A stretch of 64,000 nt of DNA from Saccharina japonica (Eukaryota > Sar > Phaeophyceae > Laminariales > Laminariaceae), in NCBI GenBank assembly GCA_008828725.1, contig MEHQ01000113.1:1-64000 (forward strand), in the 5' to 3' direction. Below, piece by piece: positions 43,278-55,595 of the stretch. Both the position numbers and the translations under genes were made by a program. The notes under the pieces were generated by a model. The model was not told where the DNA came from. It did no database searches and saw only the letters and a list, made by a program, of their open reading frames with translations. The first letter of the stretch is position 1. Each line of letters begins with the position of its first letter.

Positions 43278-44863
43278 CATATCACGGCAAGTATGCCTTA
43301 TCCAGTCACCCTCCACCCCACCCTCCTAGAGGCCATGGACTATCGCCGATAACGGCTCGGAGCAAACAGCATGACGGAAACAGGCAGGAAGACGTGTAAG
43401 TCGTGTAGTGGTTTCCGTCGTAGTTGTGGGTTAACCTTGTGTGCACTTCGCGGTGCAAACATTCTAACCGTGTGGACTAGAGCTACACATGTCATGGGGT
43501 TGGACCCAAGACGTGACGATGCTGTTTGGTGTTGATGCATGCTACGGGAAAGGTGCACCTTGAAGTCTGGGCAGATTTAGATGTCTTTTGCCGTTTTGAT
43601 AACTGAGCGAGCTGTATAAGCGCTCGACGACATGCTGGTTCTTGCCAAGTTCGTCTGCTGGCTTGCTTTGCTCTGACCGGCACATACTTGTTACTACCTG
43701 TGGTAGCTGCCACGTGCAGGGATGATTGGCTCTAAGGTGTTGTGATGTGCTCGCGGTGCAGTAGATGCTGAACGACGTCATCATGCTCGTGCGTGCGAAA
43801 TAAATCCCCTCAAAAACTAAATCAAAATAGGAAACTAAGGCTCTTTTTTCAAAACAGAAGGAAAGGCTCGCGGGCAGGTCATGAATAAAAAGGATGAGCT
43901 CAAAATCGGCAAAATAGAAGAACTCGAGGATCGATCCTGAAAAGTGTAATTTTTCCTGTCGGCATCTAAGGAGTGAGTGTCGGGGAGATGGGAGGATACA
44001 CCGAGCGTGTTCTCCAAAGTAGATGAGATAATACAGTGGTAGTAAGGAAGACTACACATGTGCGATATCAGAGCTTTAAATGACACTATTAATAAATGCT
44101 ACTCAAAATCACAAATCGTTCTCGTGGTTGTGCAGTTTGGCAGGACGTGTATTCGTGCGATTACATATACATGTGGCGCATATTATATACGTAGACACGT
44201 TGGCATATGGTATGGCAGCGATGGCCGGATGTTAACAACCATTACGAGTGCTACTACGGCAGTATCTGGGCTTGAAGTTGACAGTCGAAGTTGATTGACC
44301 GGCTGTGATCTGCGATTGATATTTATAGTTGTCGGCATGCTCATTACGTATTTACAGCGGTAATGCGCTTCGTCGGTAGTGATGGTGATGGTGAAGGTGA
44401 TGGTGTCTAAATGACTGTATAGTTTGAGTCTGCTATATCTGATATAGGTTTTTTACACCGGCTGCCCCCGAGCGCCACCGGTCACCCCGCGTTAGCGTCT
44501 GGTATAACCTAAACATCGGGGGGGGGGGTATATTATATATATACCCCCTAAAAAAACACGACTAAGGAATAAAAGTTGATATATTTTAGGTAGGTCCATA
44601 TACCCCGGCGTTTTTCGATATATCGCTATTATATGTGGTATATGCAAGGTGCATGGTACATAATTGATATATCATCCATGTATATCATGTGATACACCCT
44701 ATGTATCATGTGATATACCCTGTTTATTATATCATACACCCTTTATATAATGTGAGATACCCTACCTGGTATTTATCATGTGCCATATCATACAACTAAT
44801 ATAATGTGATTTTGTGTGCAAACCTGAAGCACTTAATCTAAATATATCTATCTCTTAGTTATT
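43278..44863. repeat. Tail-1 duplicon, copy D
   Basis: Direct copy of 28784-30369. It ends at the same tctcttagttatt, after which ttgtcacatgcacatcctt, the edge of the 270-bp dispersed repeat, follows. Confidence 0.9.
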
Positions 44864-44865
44864 TT

Positions 44866-45150
44866 GTCACATGCACATCCTTTGGTCTGCGGATGTCTCC
44901 CGCCTCTGACCACCTCTCTGCGCGGTTTCTTCGCTGAGGCGTGCCCCCGCTCCGCTTGCAACGGCTAGCGTCGCGGATCCACCTGCTCGGCGCCGTAGCG
45001 CCCGTGCGGGGCCTTGACGTCGAGACCTACAACGAGATCTCCAAAGAATCGTGCCCTGTGAACGTTTAGGTGCGTAGCCTGACGACAGGGCTTATGTCTT
45101 CGCGTGTTTCCTCAGGTACGTGTTTTCTGACCTCCGACCCATGGGGGGGG
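44866..45150 (-). repeat. Dispersed ~270-bp coding-derived repeat, copy 2
   Basis: Inverted relative of 3872-4140. In the minus frame the peptide FGDLVVGLDVKAPHGRYGAE parallels copy 1, but a TAG follows soon after and a 1-base change of frame lies upstream. It ends at cccatg, beside a G-run. Confidence 0.65.
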
Positions 45151-46138
45151 TCGATTACCTGGCCGGCGCCGCCATTGTGAAGGCCACTAAGCGAGGTGGT
45201 GCGCTAGGATCTGGGGAAAAGCTGGAAAGCCCCGAGAACACATGCCAACCAGGCTTTGTCGATAACTGCCATCTATAAAATAATTCTGCCGAGAGAGAAA
45301 GACGAGAGAGCTACGAGTACTGCTGTACGTATGCGTGTATGTATGTATGGTAGTCTACAGCAAATAGCACGTGTTGTATGAAGAGCCAGCAGCTGAGATT
45401 GAGCTACTCATGCACTGTCAACATTGCTGCGCGGCTCCTATGGTATGTACAGCAGCAGCTGAGGTCGGACCTTTCTAGCGGGTTACGTTTCATGCTGTTG
45501 AGGGTTTCAACATTAAAAATGGCATTTGCAAACAGGGATGGAAACCATACTTTATGTCGATTTATCGTTTATGGTTTTTTGTTCCCTGGCGGATGAGGCG
45601 CGAAGATGTATACGACGTGCATCGGGTATGTATCGAAGACACGTACTATTGTATATGTATCAGTACTACTGATGTACCAGGTACTACAGCAGTACCTACC
45701 TCCAGCTGTGAGCAGTCCAAAGTATGGGGGTTGAGTATGTGTGACCAGTATCAAATAAACACACGTATCAGTATCATCACAGTACTACCACAACCAGCAG
45801 TTACTACTATTAATATATGATTGTTGCGGTTGGTTGCTGTTGTCGTCGTTGTTCGCCTGTTTCGAATATGTGTACTGTAGGCTCGCACAGTAGACAGAGC
45901 TGCACAGCATACAATGTGAATGTGTCAGGTTTGCGACGAAGATACATACGAGCACACACGTATGAGTACGTATATCACGAGTATGGTTGTCATTCTCCGT
46001 GGGCAGTGTGCAGAGCACTCTCAACTCTTGGCAGTACGTCTGATTTTCATCCTTCGACACAATGCTGCTAATGTGTGTAAAACGCGCTCAGCTGATGGCA
46101 TCACGTCTGACCATCCTTCGTTACAATGCTGCACAGAT
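45151..46138. other. Simple-sequence-rich region, no gene
   Basis: Contains cagcag and tactactgatgtaccag-type simple sequence. ORFs (45378-45596, 45554-45820, 46060-45785) are short and unrecognised. Confidence 0.4.
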
Positions 46139-46890
46139 GCTCCGAGTACCTTGGAGTAAAGAAAGTAGTAGAGGAGAGTAAATGCTTCAGGTACTTCGTG
46201 TACTCGCAGTAGTTGGGCTCTATGTACTTTGGAATACTGCTCGTACTCGGAGTATGTTGAGATTCTGTACTGCAGATACTGCCATACTCGGAGTATTTCG
46301 AGGTCCGATACTGCGGGTACTCCTTGTACTCGCAGTATTTGGGGCTCCAGTACTGCTCATACTCCAAGTACTCCAAGTATTCAGGCCGCCAGTACTCTGA
46401 TACTCTCAGTACTCGGAGTACGAAGTGTACTCGATACTCGGAGTATGCTCGTAGTGTGAAGCATATTAAGAGCATCTTTACGTCATTTTTAAGACTCGGC
46501 CGTCATTCCTCCCAGGTTCTGGGAGCATGTGACTGGCGTTTATAGCATTTCAAAATTAAGAGATGCTCCCATTACCTGGAAGTATAATCAGAGTGTTTTA
46601 GGGTATACTTCAAGTACTTGATGTACTCGCAGTATTTCGGTGTTCAATACTCTCGATTCTCGGCGTACTCCGAGTAATTTAGATGTTTGTACTCCGGGTA
46701 CTGCTTGTACTCGAGGGTAAGTATATATACTGCTCATACTCCCGGTACTCGGAGTATTTCGGCCTTCAGTACTGATCAGACTCCAAGTACTGCGAGTATT
46801 TAGACCACCAGTACTCTAATACTCTCAGTACTCGGAGTACGAAAAATACTTGATACTCCGAGTCTACTCGGATTATCGAGTATACGCGGA
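46139..46890. repeat. TACTC-S-GAGTA palindrome array, inverted higher-order unit
   Basis: Densely packed words of the form TACTCCGAGTA or TACTCGGAGTA, an 11-bp palindrome with a free central base, separated by 8-30 bp. Landmarks gctccgagtaccttggagta (46140) and cctcccaggttctgggagca (~46506) recur inverted at ~49915 and ~49551, so this ~750-bp unit is the reverse of 49148-49919. ORFs rich in Tyr-Ser-Glu are repeat artefacts. Confidence 0.88.
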
Positions 46891-48399
46891 TCATCTGCGG
46901 TGCAATTTTGCTAACATTTTCCATTTTCGGCATCACGCAAGGCTGCGACCGGCGGCCGTTCAGGCCGCCGGCGTAGCCCCTTGTACGTACGTATCACCGC
47001 CGTGTCACAGGAATTTTTGAAAAAATGGACTTATGTTCTGGTGGTGCAGGAGGTTGCTGGAGAAGACCCGCTCCCTACCCTCTTACACACCAGGCACAAA
47101 TCCTTCTCGCCTTGAACCGCCTGCCAAAAGAAACCCCATTAGAACGCCTGGCTCCTTGAAATAGGCTGTCACGGGGCTCTGTCATTACCCACGGTGTAAA
47201 CGCCCGCGAGGTTGCAGGCGGGCTCTAGCTGCTCGACCCATCGCCCGTGAGGTTGATAGGGTCTTGCCGGCCATGGTTTGTTTGTGGGACACTGGCAGCG
47301 CTGGCCGTGGTGGAAGACGGCTGTGACTCACTGGTAGCGCTGGTCGATGGCGCAGGCGACTGCTGCTGTGGCACCGCTTTTAGCCGCGGCCGAAAAGGCG
47401 CGTGGGATTCGCTCGTCGCGGTTCAAAACTGCACGACGAGGCGCTATCGACTTCGTATTAGACACGGACCCCTCGTGCGCGTAACCCCCTAACGTGGCAC
47501 GTCTGCCACACCAACCTGGCACTCACCTGCCGGCGTCTGCACTTGCTTTGGCGATGATGGCTCGCGAGGCATGGCCTCTTGCTGTGTTTGCTTTGCGTTT
47601 GGAGTCAAGCCTTGCCACACGGGAGGGAGAAGGTTTGTTTGTAGATGCAATATTCTTGTACGACGGCGTTTCTGAAAGGGCCCTCAAAATGCGGTGGAAC
47701 TTCGCCGCCAGCCAAGACACACCAGAATCATGGCCGTCCACGCTCGTAGTTCACAACTAGGGACTCAAGACTCAAGAGAGCGGGGCAATACTATATCAAG
47801 CGATGCAATATAACCCCACCGTCTCTATGTTCCCCTCGGTATCCTGTCCCTCCCCTCCCTCATCCCAAGAAACAGTGCGGACGTACGTAATCTGACCTCC
47901 CCGGATCCCGAAAAACAGAAAACTGTGAGCAACGCCCATCAGAAATGTTGGAAACCCCCACAATTTATCCTTCGATTAGAGCCCGGCCCACAAACAAAGC
48001 GCGCGTGGCAGAGGCAAAGACCAGCATACCAGCACGCTACGCATACATCAGTGCCACCATGGAATCTTCGTTAGTAAAAAGAGGCATCGCAACGGTGGGG
48101 GGTTCTTCTGCGAACGATGTGGGTTCAATCGATCGCCCGGCGACTGAACCACCAGCTTGTACGAGCACGAGTGAGCAAGGTGAGAGCGCCTTCTCCGTTG
48201 TACTGCTGTGGTATCGCAGTTGCCTAAACGCACTCGGTCAAAGTCGCGCATTGGTGTCTCGTCGGGCGTGATGATTTAATGCCCATGGGGACGGGCGTTG
48301 CCCTGTCTGCCCCTACTCGTGCCTGGCCCTACTACCGTATGCACACTTTACATGGTACGATACTGCTTGCTGTGATGGAGCATCGAGAAATTTGAAAAT
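46891..48399. other. Unique spacer between palindrome arrays
   Basis: It includes a strong hairpin at about 46949-46975 (ccggcggccg, ttcaggccgccgg). ORFs 47247-47492, 47494-47760 and 47945-48271 (108 residues) on the plus strand have normal composition, but no family is recognised and no exon signals are clear. Confidence 0.4.
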
Positions 48400-49147
48400 T
48401 TTTGGGTGGATATGGAAAGTTAAAGTTCCACGGATGCTTACTCGATACTCCCGAGTATACTCGGAGTATCAAGTATTTTTCGTACTCCGAGTACTGAGAG
48501 CTGAGAGTATTAGAGTACTGATTGCCTAAATAATCGAAGTTCTTGGAGTATGAGCAGTAGTGTGAAGGCCCAAATACTCCTAGTACTGCTGGGAGTATGA
48601 GCAGTACGTACGTATCCTCGAGTACAAGCAAAACCCGGAGTACAAACATCCAAATTACTCGCAGCACTCCGAATATCGGGAGTATTGAACACCGAAATAC
48701 TTCAGCATTCGAGTTAAATAATCCGAGTAATAATACTCTAACCCGGCGTACCTCGGAGTATATAACCCCCAAATACTCCGAGTATCACTTGTACCTCGGA
48801 GTATGAAACCCTGAAATACTCCGAGTATTGAAAGTATTAGCAGTAGGAAATGCCGGAATGCTCCGAGTACCCAAAGTACGAGCAGTACAGGATCCCTAAA
48901 TACTCCGAGTACAGAAAATATTCCGGAGTATCGAACCCCAAAATACTCCGAGTACAGCAGTATTCCGGAGTATCGAAACCCGAATACTCCGAGTACAAGC
49001 AGTATCGAGAGTGTTCATACCCGAAATACTCCGAGTATAAGCAGTATCCCGGAGTATCGAACCCCGAGATACTCCGAGTACACGAAGTACCTGAAGTATT
49101 TTGTCTCCAATACTCCTTACTTTACTCCAATGTAATCGGAGCATCTG
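48400..49147. repeat. TACTC-S-GAGTA palindrome array, direct unit 1
   Basis: ~750-bp higher-order unit. It starts near tggaaagttaaagttccacg then gatgcttactcgatactc. The same order of landmarks starts again at 49148. Confidence 0.8.
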
Positions 49148-49919
49148 TGGAAATTTCCACAGATGCTTCGAGTATACTCGATACTCCGAGTATACTCGGA
49201 GTATCGAGTATATTTCGTACCCCCGAGTACTGAGAGTATTACAGTACTGGTGGCCTAAATACTCGGAGTACTTGGAGTATGAGCAGTTCTGAAGGCCTAA
49301 ATACTCCGAGTACTGGGAGTATGAGCAGTACTTGTACTTGAGTACAAGCAGTTCTCGGAGTATAAACATCTAATTTACTCGGAGTACTCCGAGCATCGAG
49401 AGTATTGGACACCCAAATACTGCGAGTACACAAAGTACCTGAAGTATTTTTCTCGAATATACTCTTAATATGCTCCGAGGTAATGGGAGCATCTGTGAAT
49501 TTTGAAATGCTATAAACACCAGTCACATGCTCCCAGAACCTGGGAGGAATGACAGCCGAGCGTTTAAAATGATGCAAAGATGCTCCTAACCTACTTCACA
49601 CTCCGAGTATACTCGTAGTATCGAGTACATTTCGTACTCCGAGTACTTAGTATTTGTGTACTGGCGGCCTGAATAATCGGATTACTTGGAGTATGAGCAG
49701 TACTGAAGCCCCAAATACTCGGAGTACAAGGAGTACCCGCAATATCAGACCCCGAAATACTCCGAGTACAAGCAGTACCGAGAGTGTTCATACCCGAAAT
49801 ACTCCGAGTACAAGCAGTATCCCGGAGTATCGAACCCCGAAATACTCCGAGTACACGAAGTACCTGAAGTATGTTTTCTCGAATACTCTTTACTTTACTC
49901 CAAGGTACTCGGAGCATCT
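49148..49919. repeat. TACTC-S-GAGTA palindrome array, direct unit 2
   Basis: It starts ggaaatttccacagatgctt then cgagtatactcgatactccg and includes the segment atgctataaacaccagtcac, then atgctcccagaacctgggag, shared (inverted) with 46139-46890. It ends near ctcggagcatctgtggaaag. Confidence 0.85.
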
Positions 49920-49959
49920 GTGGAAAGTTCCAAGGTTGGGTTCTGTGCACACCCTGTGT

Positions 49960-50135
49960 ACAGAACCATGCCCGGGTTATTTACCCGGGTATTCCCTTAC
50001 CCGGATATCCTGTATGTTATGTACGACATTAATACCCTTACCCGGAACTTATGTATGTGTTGTACGCTGGTGGCACAATACCCGTGGTACGGATATACCC
50101 TGTTGTAAAAATACCTAGTTGCGGGTACGGGTACG
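49960..50135. repeat. CCCGGGTA-type degenerate simple repeat
   Basis: Variants of tacccgggta, ttacccgga and gggtacgggtacggg scattered over ~170 bp between the two larger arrays. Confidence 0.6.
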
Positions 50136-50239
50136 GGAACTACGTGCTTTCTCATAACTTCTGCGAGTTATGTTAGACTTCCATACTCGTCGCCGAAACT
50201 TCTGTGAGTTCTGCAGGACTACCGTACCCGTAACTGGAT

Positions 50240-50800
50240 GTTCTGTAAGTTATGCACACCTCGGACAGCTCATGGGCTAGCTCATCTGTCATGTACAGCT
50301 CAAGACTTCGAAACATGTGCAGATGAGCTACCGTTTATAGCTCAAGCCGGGGAAAACATGTATAGCTCATGTAGCTCCTATAGCTCATTTTGAGCCTAAT
50401 GAGCTAGCTCATGTAGCTCCTATAGCTCACCTTCGGCAAATATGTCCAGATGAGCTATCCTCTATAGCTCAAGCTTTGAAAACATGGACAGATGAGCTAT
50501 CGCCTATAGCTCAAGCTTTGAAAACATGTGCAGATGAGCTACCGTCTACAGCTCAAACCTTCAAAACATGTGCAGATGAGCTACCGTCTACAGCTCAAAC
50601 CTTCAAAACATGTGCAGATGAGCTACCGCCTATAGCTCAAGCTTTGAAAACATGTGCAGATGAGCTATGGCCTACAGCTCAAGCCTTCAAATCATGAGCT
50701 ACCGCCTATAGCTCAAGCCGGGAAAACATGTGCGGATGAACTATCGCCTATAGCTCACCCCGGGAAAACATAACCATAGCTGTACGTAGCTCATTGTAGC
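50240..50800. repeat. 42-bp minisatellite, first block
   Basis: Unit tttgaaaacatgtgcagatg then agctaccgcctatagctcaagc. Its inner gagcta...tagctc is palindromic. Because 42 is divisible by three, five perfect units keep one plus frame (50476-50697) repeating KTCADELPPIAQAL. Edges degenerate into catgtagctcctatagctca. Confidence 0.9.
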
Positions 50801-51289
50801 TCTTTCCCGGCGAAACATGCATATAACACCCTCACTTTGGCCTACATTTACTCCACTTTGAATAAAATCTGGGAAAATCTATTTATTCCACCTTGTGCAG
50901 AATTGTCTCAGTTTTCCGTTTCTTAACTCGTTTTGTTTCGTCCTATACTAAAATCACGTAAGTTATATTTATTTTCATTCATCCTGGTCAACTTTAGTTT
51001 CGATGTTATTTTCGTACTTTAGTTTTCAAACTCCCACTAATGCGGAAATCAAGTAAATACAAGTATCGTCTTGGTCGAGAGATTTCCAGCCAAGACTTTT
51101 TGTTTTCAATAGATGTTTGGTACGGGCACAAAAAATATCGTCTTGGTCAAGACGAGACTACCACCCCGGACGAGACTTATATCACACCCCGGATATGTTC
51201 CAAAATATCTCGGCTTGTTGGAAGTCCGAGTGCGCACGAGCTTTGATCCAGATTTGTTATATATAATGACATATTTTGAGCTTGGTCAT
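50801..51289. other. Unique spacer inside the 42-bp array
   Basis: AT-richer unique sequence with two copies of aatatcgtcttggtc/aagtatcgtcttggtc (51061 and 51135). No gene. Confidence 0.5.
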
Positions 51290-51720
51290 CTGTCGCCTAC
51301 AGATCAAGCCTCCACATCAAGTGCAGATGAGCTACCGCCTATAGCTCAAGCCTCCAAAACATGTGCAGATGAGCTACCGGCTATAGCTCAAGCTTTGAAA
51401 ACATGCGCAGATTAGCTACCGCCTGTAGCTCGAGCCTCCGAAACACGTGCAGATGAGCTACCGCCTATAGCTAAAGCCGGAGACAACATACGTAGCTCAT
51501 GTAGCTCCTATAGCTCATTTTGGGCCAAATGAGCTAGCTCAGGCAGATCATATAGCTCACTCTGGACATATGTGTGCATATGAGCTACCGCCTATCGCTC
51601 AAGTTTTGAAAACATGCGCAGATGAGCTATCGCCTATAGCTCAAGCGAAGGAAAACATGTGTAGCTCATGTAGCTCACGTAGCTCTTTAAAGAGCTAGCT
51701 CGAGCTACGGTCAGCTGATC
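51290..51720. repeat. 42-bp minisatellite, second block
   Basis: Same unit as 50240-50800 with more decay; one plus frame again reads SADELPPIAQASKTCADELP at 51335-51400. It ends with gagctagctcgagctacg. Confidence 0.88.
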
Positions 51721-52039
51721 TGGCCGGGGTGTGAAGTTATGTATAGCTTGCATGCCGGAACCCTTTAACTTCTGTGAGTTCTGTAAGACTTCCATACCAT
51801 TAACGAAGACTGGTGTTTGAACGATGTGCGATTACGTCGTGTGTCCCACTCTTTGAAGAAAAAGCGGGAAAGTTGTCATCATCAGCAGCAGAGACGCAGA
51901 AGCAGTGTACTTACGAGCACGGGGTGTTCAAGTGCCCACTGGTGGGGTGGGGTTTCGCATGAAAACATGTATGTGAACATAGCACATTGCTGCTTGCAGT
52001 ACTGAGTGGGTACAGCGCGGCACAGCAGTGCGTACAGCA
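51721..52039. other. No recognisable gene
   Basis: Short ORFs only; ends against the diverged segmental duplication. Confidence 0.35.
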
Positions 52040-53760
52040 GATAATATACACGGTTTGTTTGTCGACACGGGGACGGGCTTCGCCTCACCCCGCCCCCTGC
52101 CCCGAACCATGTATGTATTTCATATATGTACATAATACGATCGACTCAAAAGGTGTTGATTTTGAGTATTTTTTGTCAAGTCGAAGTCGGGTCGGTACTC
52201 TGTAGAAGCAATGTAGAGTAGCAGCTGCAGTAGCATGCTGACTGCCGCAGTAGCACGTCGGGGTGTGAGACGGGGGATAATATGTATACCGTCGGCAACA
52301 CTCAATAGCAGCAGCAGTATGACAGTTTACAGCAGTACAGTAACGGCGGCAGTGGCAGTTGTTCCTCATGGTGTAAAACAATCGGCATCAAACAACGGTG
52401 GCTTATCGTAGAGCTGGTGGCAGACAGTTTTTCAGGACTGCGCGAGGAGCAAGATGGGAAGAAAAAACAGGCCTCAGAGCCAAAGAAAAATGTTTCAGAG
52501 CTATTTTTAGTTCTGTGTACGAGCTACGTATAGTGTGCTTAGACCGAGTGGCATGCTTCCGAGTCGGGTTTCTTTCGATTCCAAGTTTGTGGTGCGTAAA
52601 CCAACTTTCACGGGGGGGCGTAGTAAATAGGACCAAATGTATTTAGTAAAAATAGGTAAATATGCTGGTTTTTGTGTTTACCGTAGGTCCTATATACTAT
52701 ACTCCCCCGTGACAGCAGGCTTCAGACGCAGAATAAGTTTGAGTGTAAGCTTTTAACGGTGAAGCGTGTGTGGGAGCACGCTTCAGAACCGGGTTTTTTG
52801 GCGTGAAATTGGGTTTCAGAACAGGGGGAGTGAAAGGACCGAATTTTGGTTTGGAAAAATAATCCCAGCTCCTGCTTCGCTTCGAATAGCTCTTGTTCCA
52901 CTCACTGCCTATCCTTCCTTTTGGTGTGTATATTTGTTGTTCACTGGTTATTTGTATTGGTTTTTTGTTGGTTGGTGTTCAGCCTGACGTGTGCATCTAT
53001 ATGCTATTGCTTCTTTGTACTAGTTTTCGGCTGGTTAACCCTCCAGCATGATGTGTGCGTTTATTGTTTCTGACCAGGTATATAGCTGGCTTGCTATGAC
53101 CCGTCTTCAACCAAATACGATAATCACGAATCATATGTGTACGGAGTAGCAGACGCGGCGTAGGCGTTACTTTTACTGAACGAACGGTTGTAGCTTTCCA
53201 TGTTTAACAAGCAAATGCAACATCGCATGGTACATAGTGCGCGTTCGCGTGCTACCAAGAAGTATATACCAGAGCAGCAGGGCGCTGATGGATCACTGAT
53301 GTGATACAGCAGGACACTATCCATAGCATTTCTCCTTATCGTACCGTGCCGATACCATATTAAGTATCATAAACTGTTGATAGTCGTCTCGCCAATTCCC
53401 TGGTCCCACTAGTTGTTGTGTCGCTCTCTCAAACCACGCGCTGCTGCTGGTCCGTTAACATCCACTCAAGCGCCGAGATATAGCCGCCGCCGTAGTCGCG
53501 CACTTTGTTAAACTATCAGCAGGTGTAGACAACTGCTGTATGCCAACGTTTATATAACACGTCGCGTTCGTCCAAACCCACACACGGGGTACGCACGTAC
53601 ACACCCACACGCCGTCGGCCATTTTTCGGCGCCTACAAAGCGAATAACATTACACTACGACCATGCGTACACGAGGTACAGCAGTATTGATTAGCCCCTT
53701 GCTCGCCCGCCTCGGCCCCTGCGGTGCTTGCAGCGGACACGCAGTTTCGTCCCTTATTTT
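52040..53760. repeat. Diverged segmental duplication, copy 1
   Basis: Collinear with 60140-61600. Shared landmarks in order: agcatgctgactgcc, cagcagtac, gcttatcgtaga, tatccttcctttt then gtgtatatttg and gttcactgg, gtaggcg, ttgacaattccctggt-like, ctccctcaaaccacg, and acacgccgtc. Similarity is moderate with many indels. The counterpart of the membrane-like ORF at 60641 is broken here (52846-53073 keeps SFLLVCIFVVHW). Confidence 0.75.
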
Positions 53761-55400
53761 ACTCCCCGTGTTGCCTTGCCGCTCGTCTCCCATCCTCTGC
53801 TCACCATCTTATGAATATATCATTTTCCCGTATCTCAGGGCCCGGGGAAAAAAATATCGCTGTTCGGCCGGTCATGCCCCCCCCCCCCTCTCGGCTAGAA
53901 ATTACAGGATCCACCCTGTTCACCCTGCTCTCCCTTCTTAAAAGAAAGCATACTCTGTGTCGCAAATAATATCCCTTAACAGCGCTGTTGCAGTAATTCG
54001 GTTCCATTCAACGCGATAGACCGCACACGTAGTATATAAAAAAACAACTGCACGTAGTATGCCAAGCAGGTTTGCACTAAACTATCGGCAGCCCCAACGC
54101 GTGATACGCACACTAAGCGAGGAGTATGTCAAGATTTACACCTGTTAGTGCTTCCAGCAATTGGTAATTTGTACCACCAAGGATGTACATGGTTTATGTG
54201 TTCCTTATGTTTGGTGGCTACTGTGCCCCTTTACGTACGCCTTGGCTTTAAACCTTGCCCTCCTTTTTTGTCACAACCCTACATTCAGCATTTCAGAGCG
54301 ACTCGCGCTCCTCGCTGTGAATATCACGGCTGTGCAATATTCGCTGTATTGTGAGGACATAGTATCATATAATATGGTATTTACTTCAACCCCTTGTCGC
54401 CCGTCTTCCATCAAACACAAGGTACTTCCGTCGTACCTCTTGTGTAAATAGGTGCTCGCCTTCAGCCCGTATGCCCACCAGAAAACGCCACAAGCTATAT
54501 TCAGCGAGTGCCCACAAAAAAAACCACAAGCGATTCAGCTATGCATCCGCACCCATGACCGTCACGCTGTGCTTCGAGGAAGACCGCTTCACCAATGGGA
54601 GAAACTCACACTAAAGTATAGTCCTATGATAGCCAAATGCAAGCGGCGTAAATAATGCCTCGGACGCTACGTAGAACACCGAATGATGTCAGGAATATGT
54701 GTTGGGGGTTATGGCCGAGCACGCTTGGAAATCATGGCCAACCGGAGCCCGACCATCACTCCGACACCATCGGTATTGCTTGTCTGACACTGGAAGTGAT
54801 TATCCATCATGTGGTCTAGCAACGCATACCGCATACCAGGTAACATTTATGTGGCATTGTGCCGGTTGGAGTTGGCCGAAGTAAAAGCGCCAATATATTA
54901 TGGCGGTTCGCTAATACGGTGCGTACGCCATATGCCGGCCGGCTTGTTGCTGCTGAGAGTGTTACTACCAAGGCAGCGGTACCACCTAAACCGGTTTGAG
55001 GTTTCTCATTGATGGAGCTCTGCACCACACCCAACAACGGCTTTGAAATGCTTCGCAAGCCAAGCCCAATGCACAATTATGTGTGCTACAAGGTTCCCCT
55101 CCGGGACGTTCCTAGGGGAGTGGCGCAAGGACGAATCGAAAACCTATTCGTACAACAACAGCATGCGATATTGTACCATACGCGTATCATTTTGTATAGT
55201 ACATAAATACGACGTTATGAAATATCTGCGTAGCACTGTTCGTAAATGTAGACTTATTTTACAACTGCACCGTGGATGCAAATACTCTGCCTGGGATGCT
55301 TCTGCGTGTCACTTCTAGTATTTGTAGGCCTTTTGCTATCACCAAGCTTGAGTTAAGTCGACTTCAAGTAGTGAGATTGATTCAAGAGTTTAACGTGGTG
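53761..55400. other. No recognisable gene
   Basis: A C-run at 53877-53888 and several short ORFs (54161-54451, 55009-55206, 55043-55318) without recognised features. The right part leads up to the FNIP-like gene and may hold its promoter and first exon. Confidence 0.35.
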
Positions 55401-55595
55401 ACTGCATCGCTACATGGTTTGTAGGCGTTACCCCGTCTATTTCATTGATTCATACGGGAATTTAATTATGCCACGGGCGGTGTCTTTGGCATTTCCTTGG
55501 CTGGAGGCTATATATTTTTATCAGCGAAGGCGATTTTCAGTGATGGCAGCCCGACACCGAAAAACAGTGTCTCGTCTAGATGAGGATATATATAT

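Noticed and set aside
46101-49950. Tyr/Ser/Glu-rich ORFs (SEYSEYEQY-type)
   Set aside because: Direct translation of tactccgag-type repeats; no conserved frame between units.
50240-51720. CRISPR-like array or coding repeat gene
   Set aside because: Contiguous 42-bp units with no spacers; frame conservation follows from the unit length alone.
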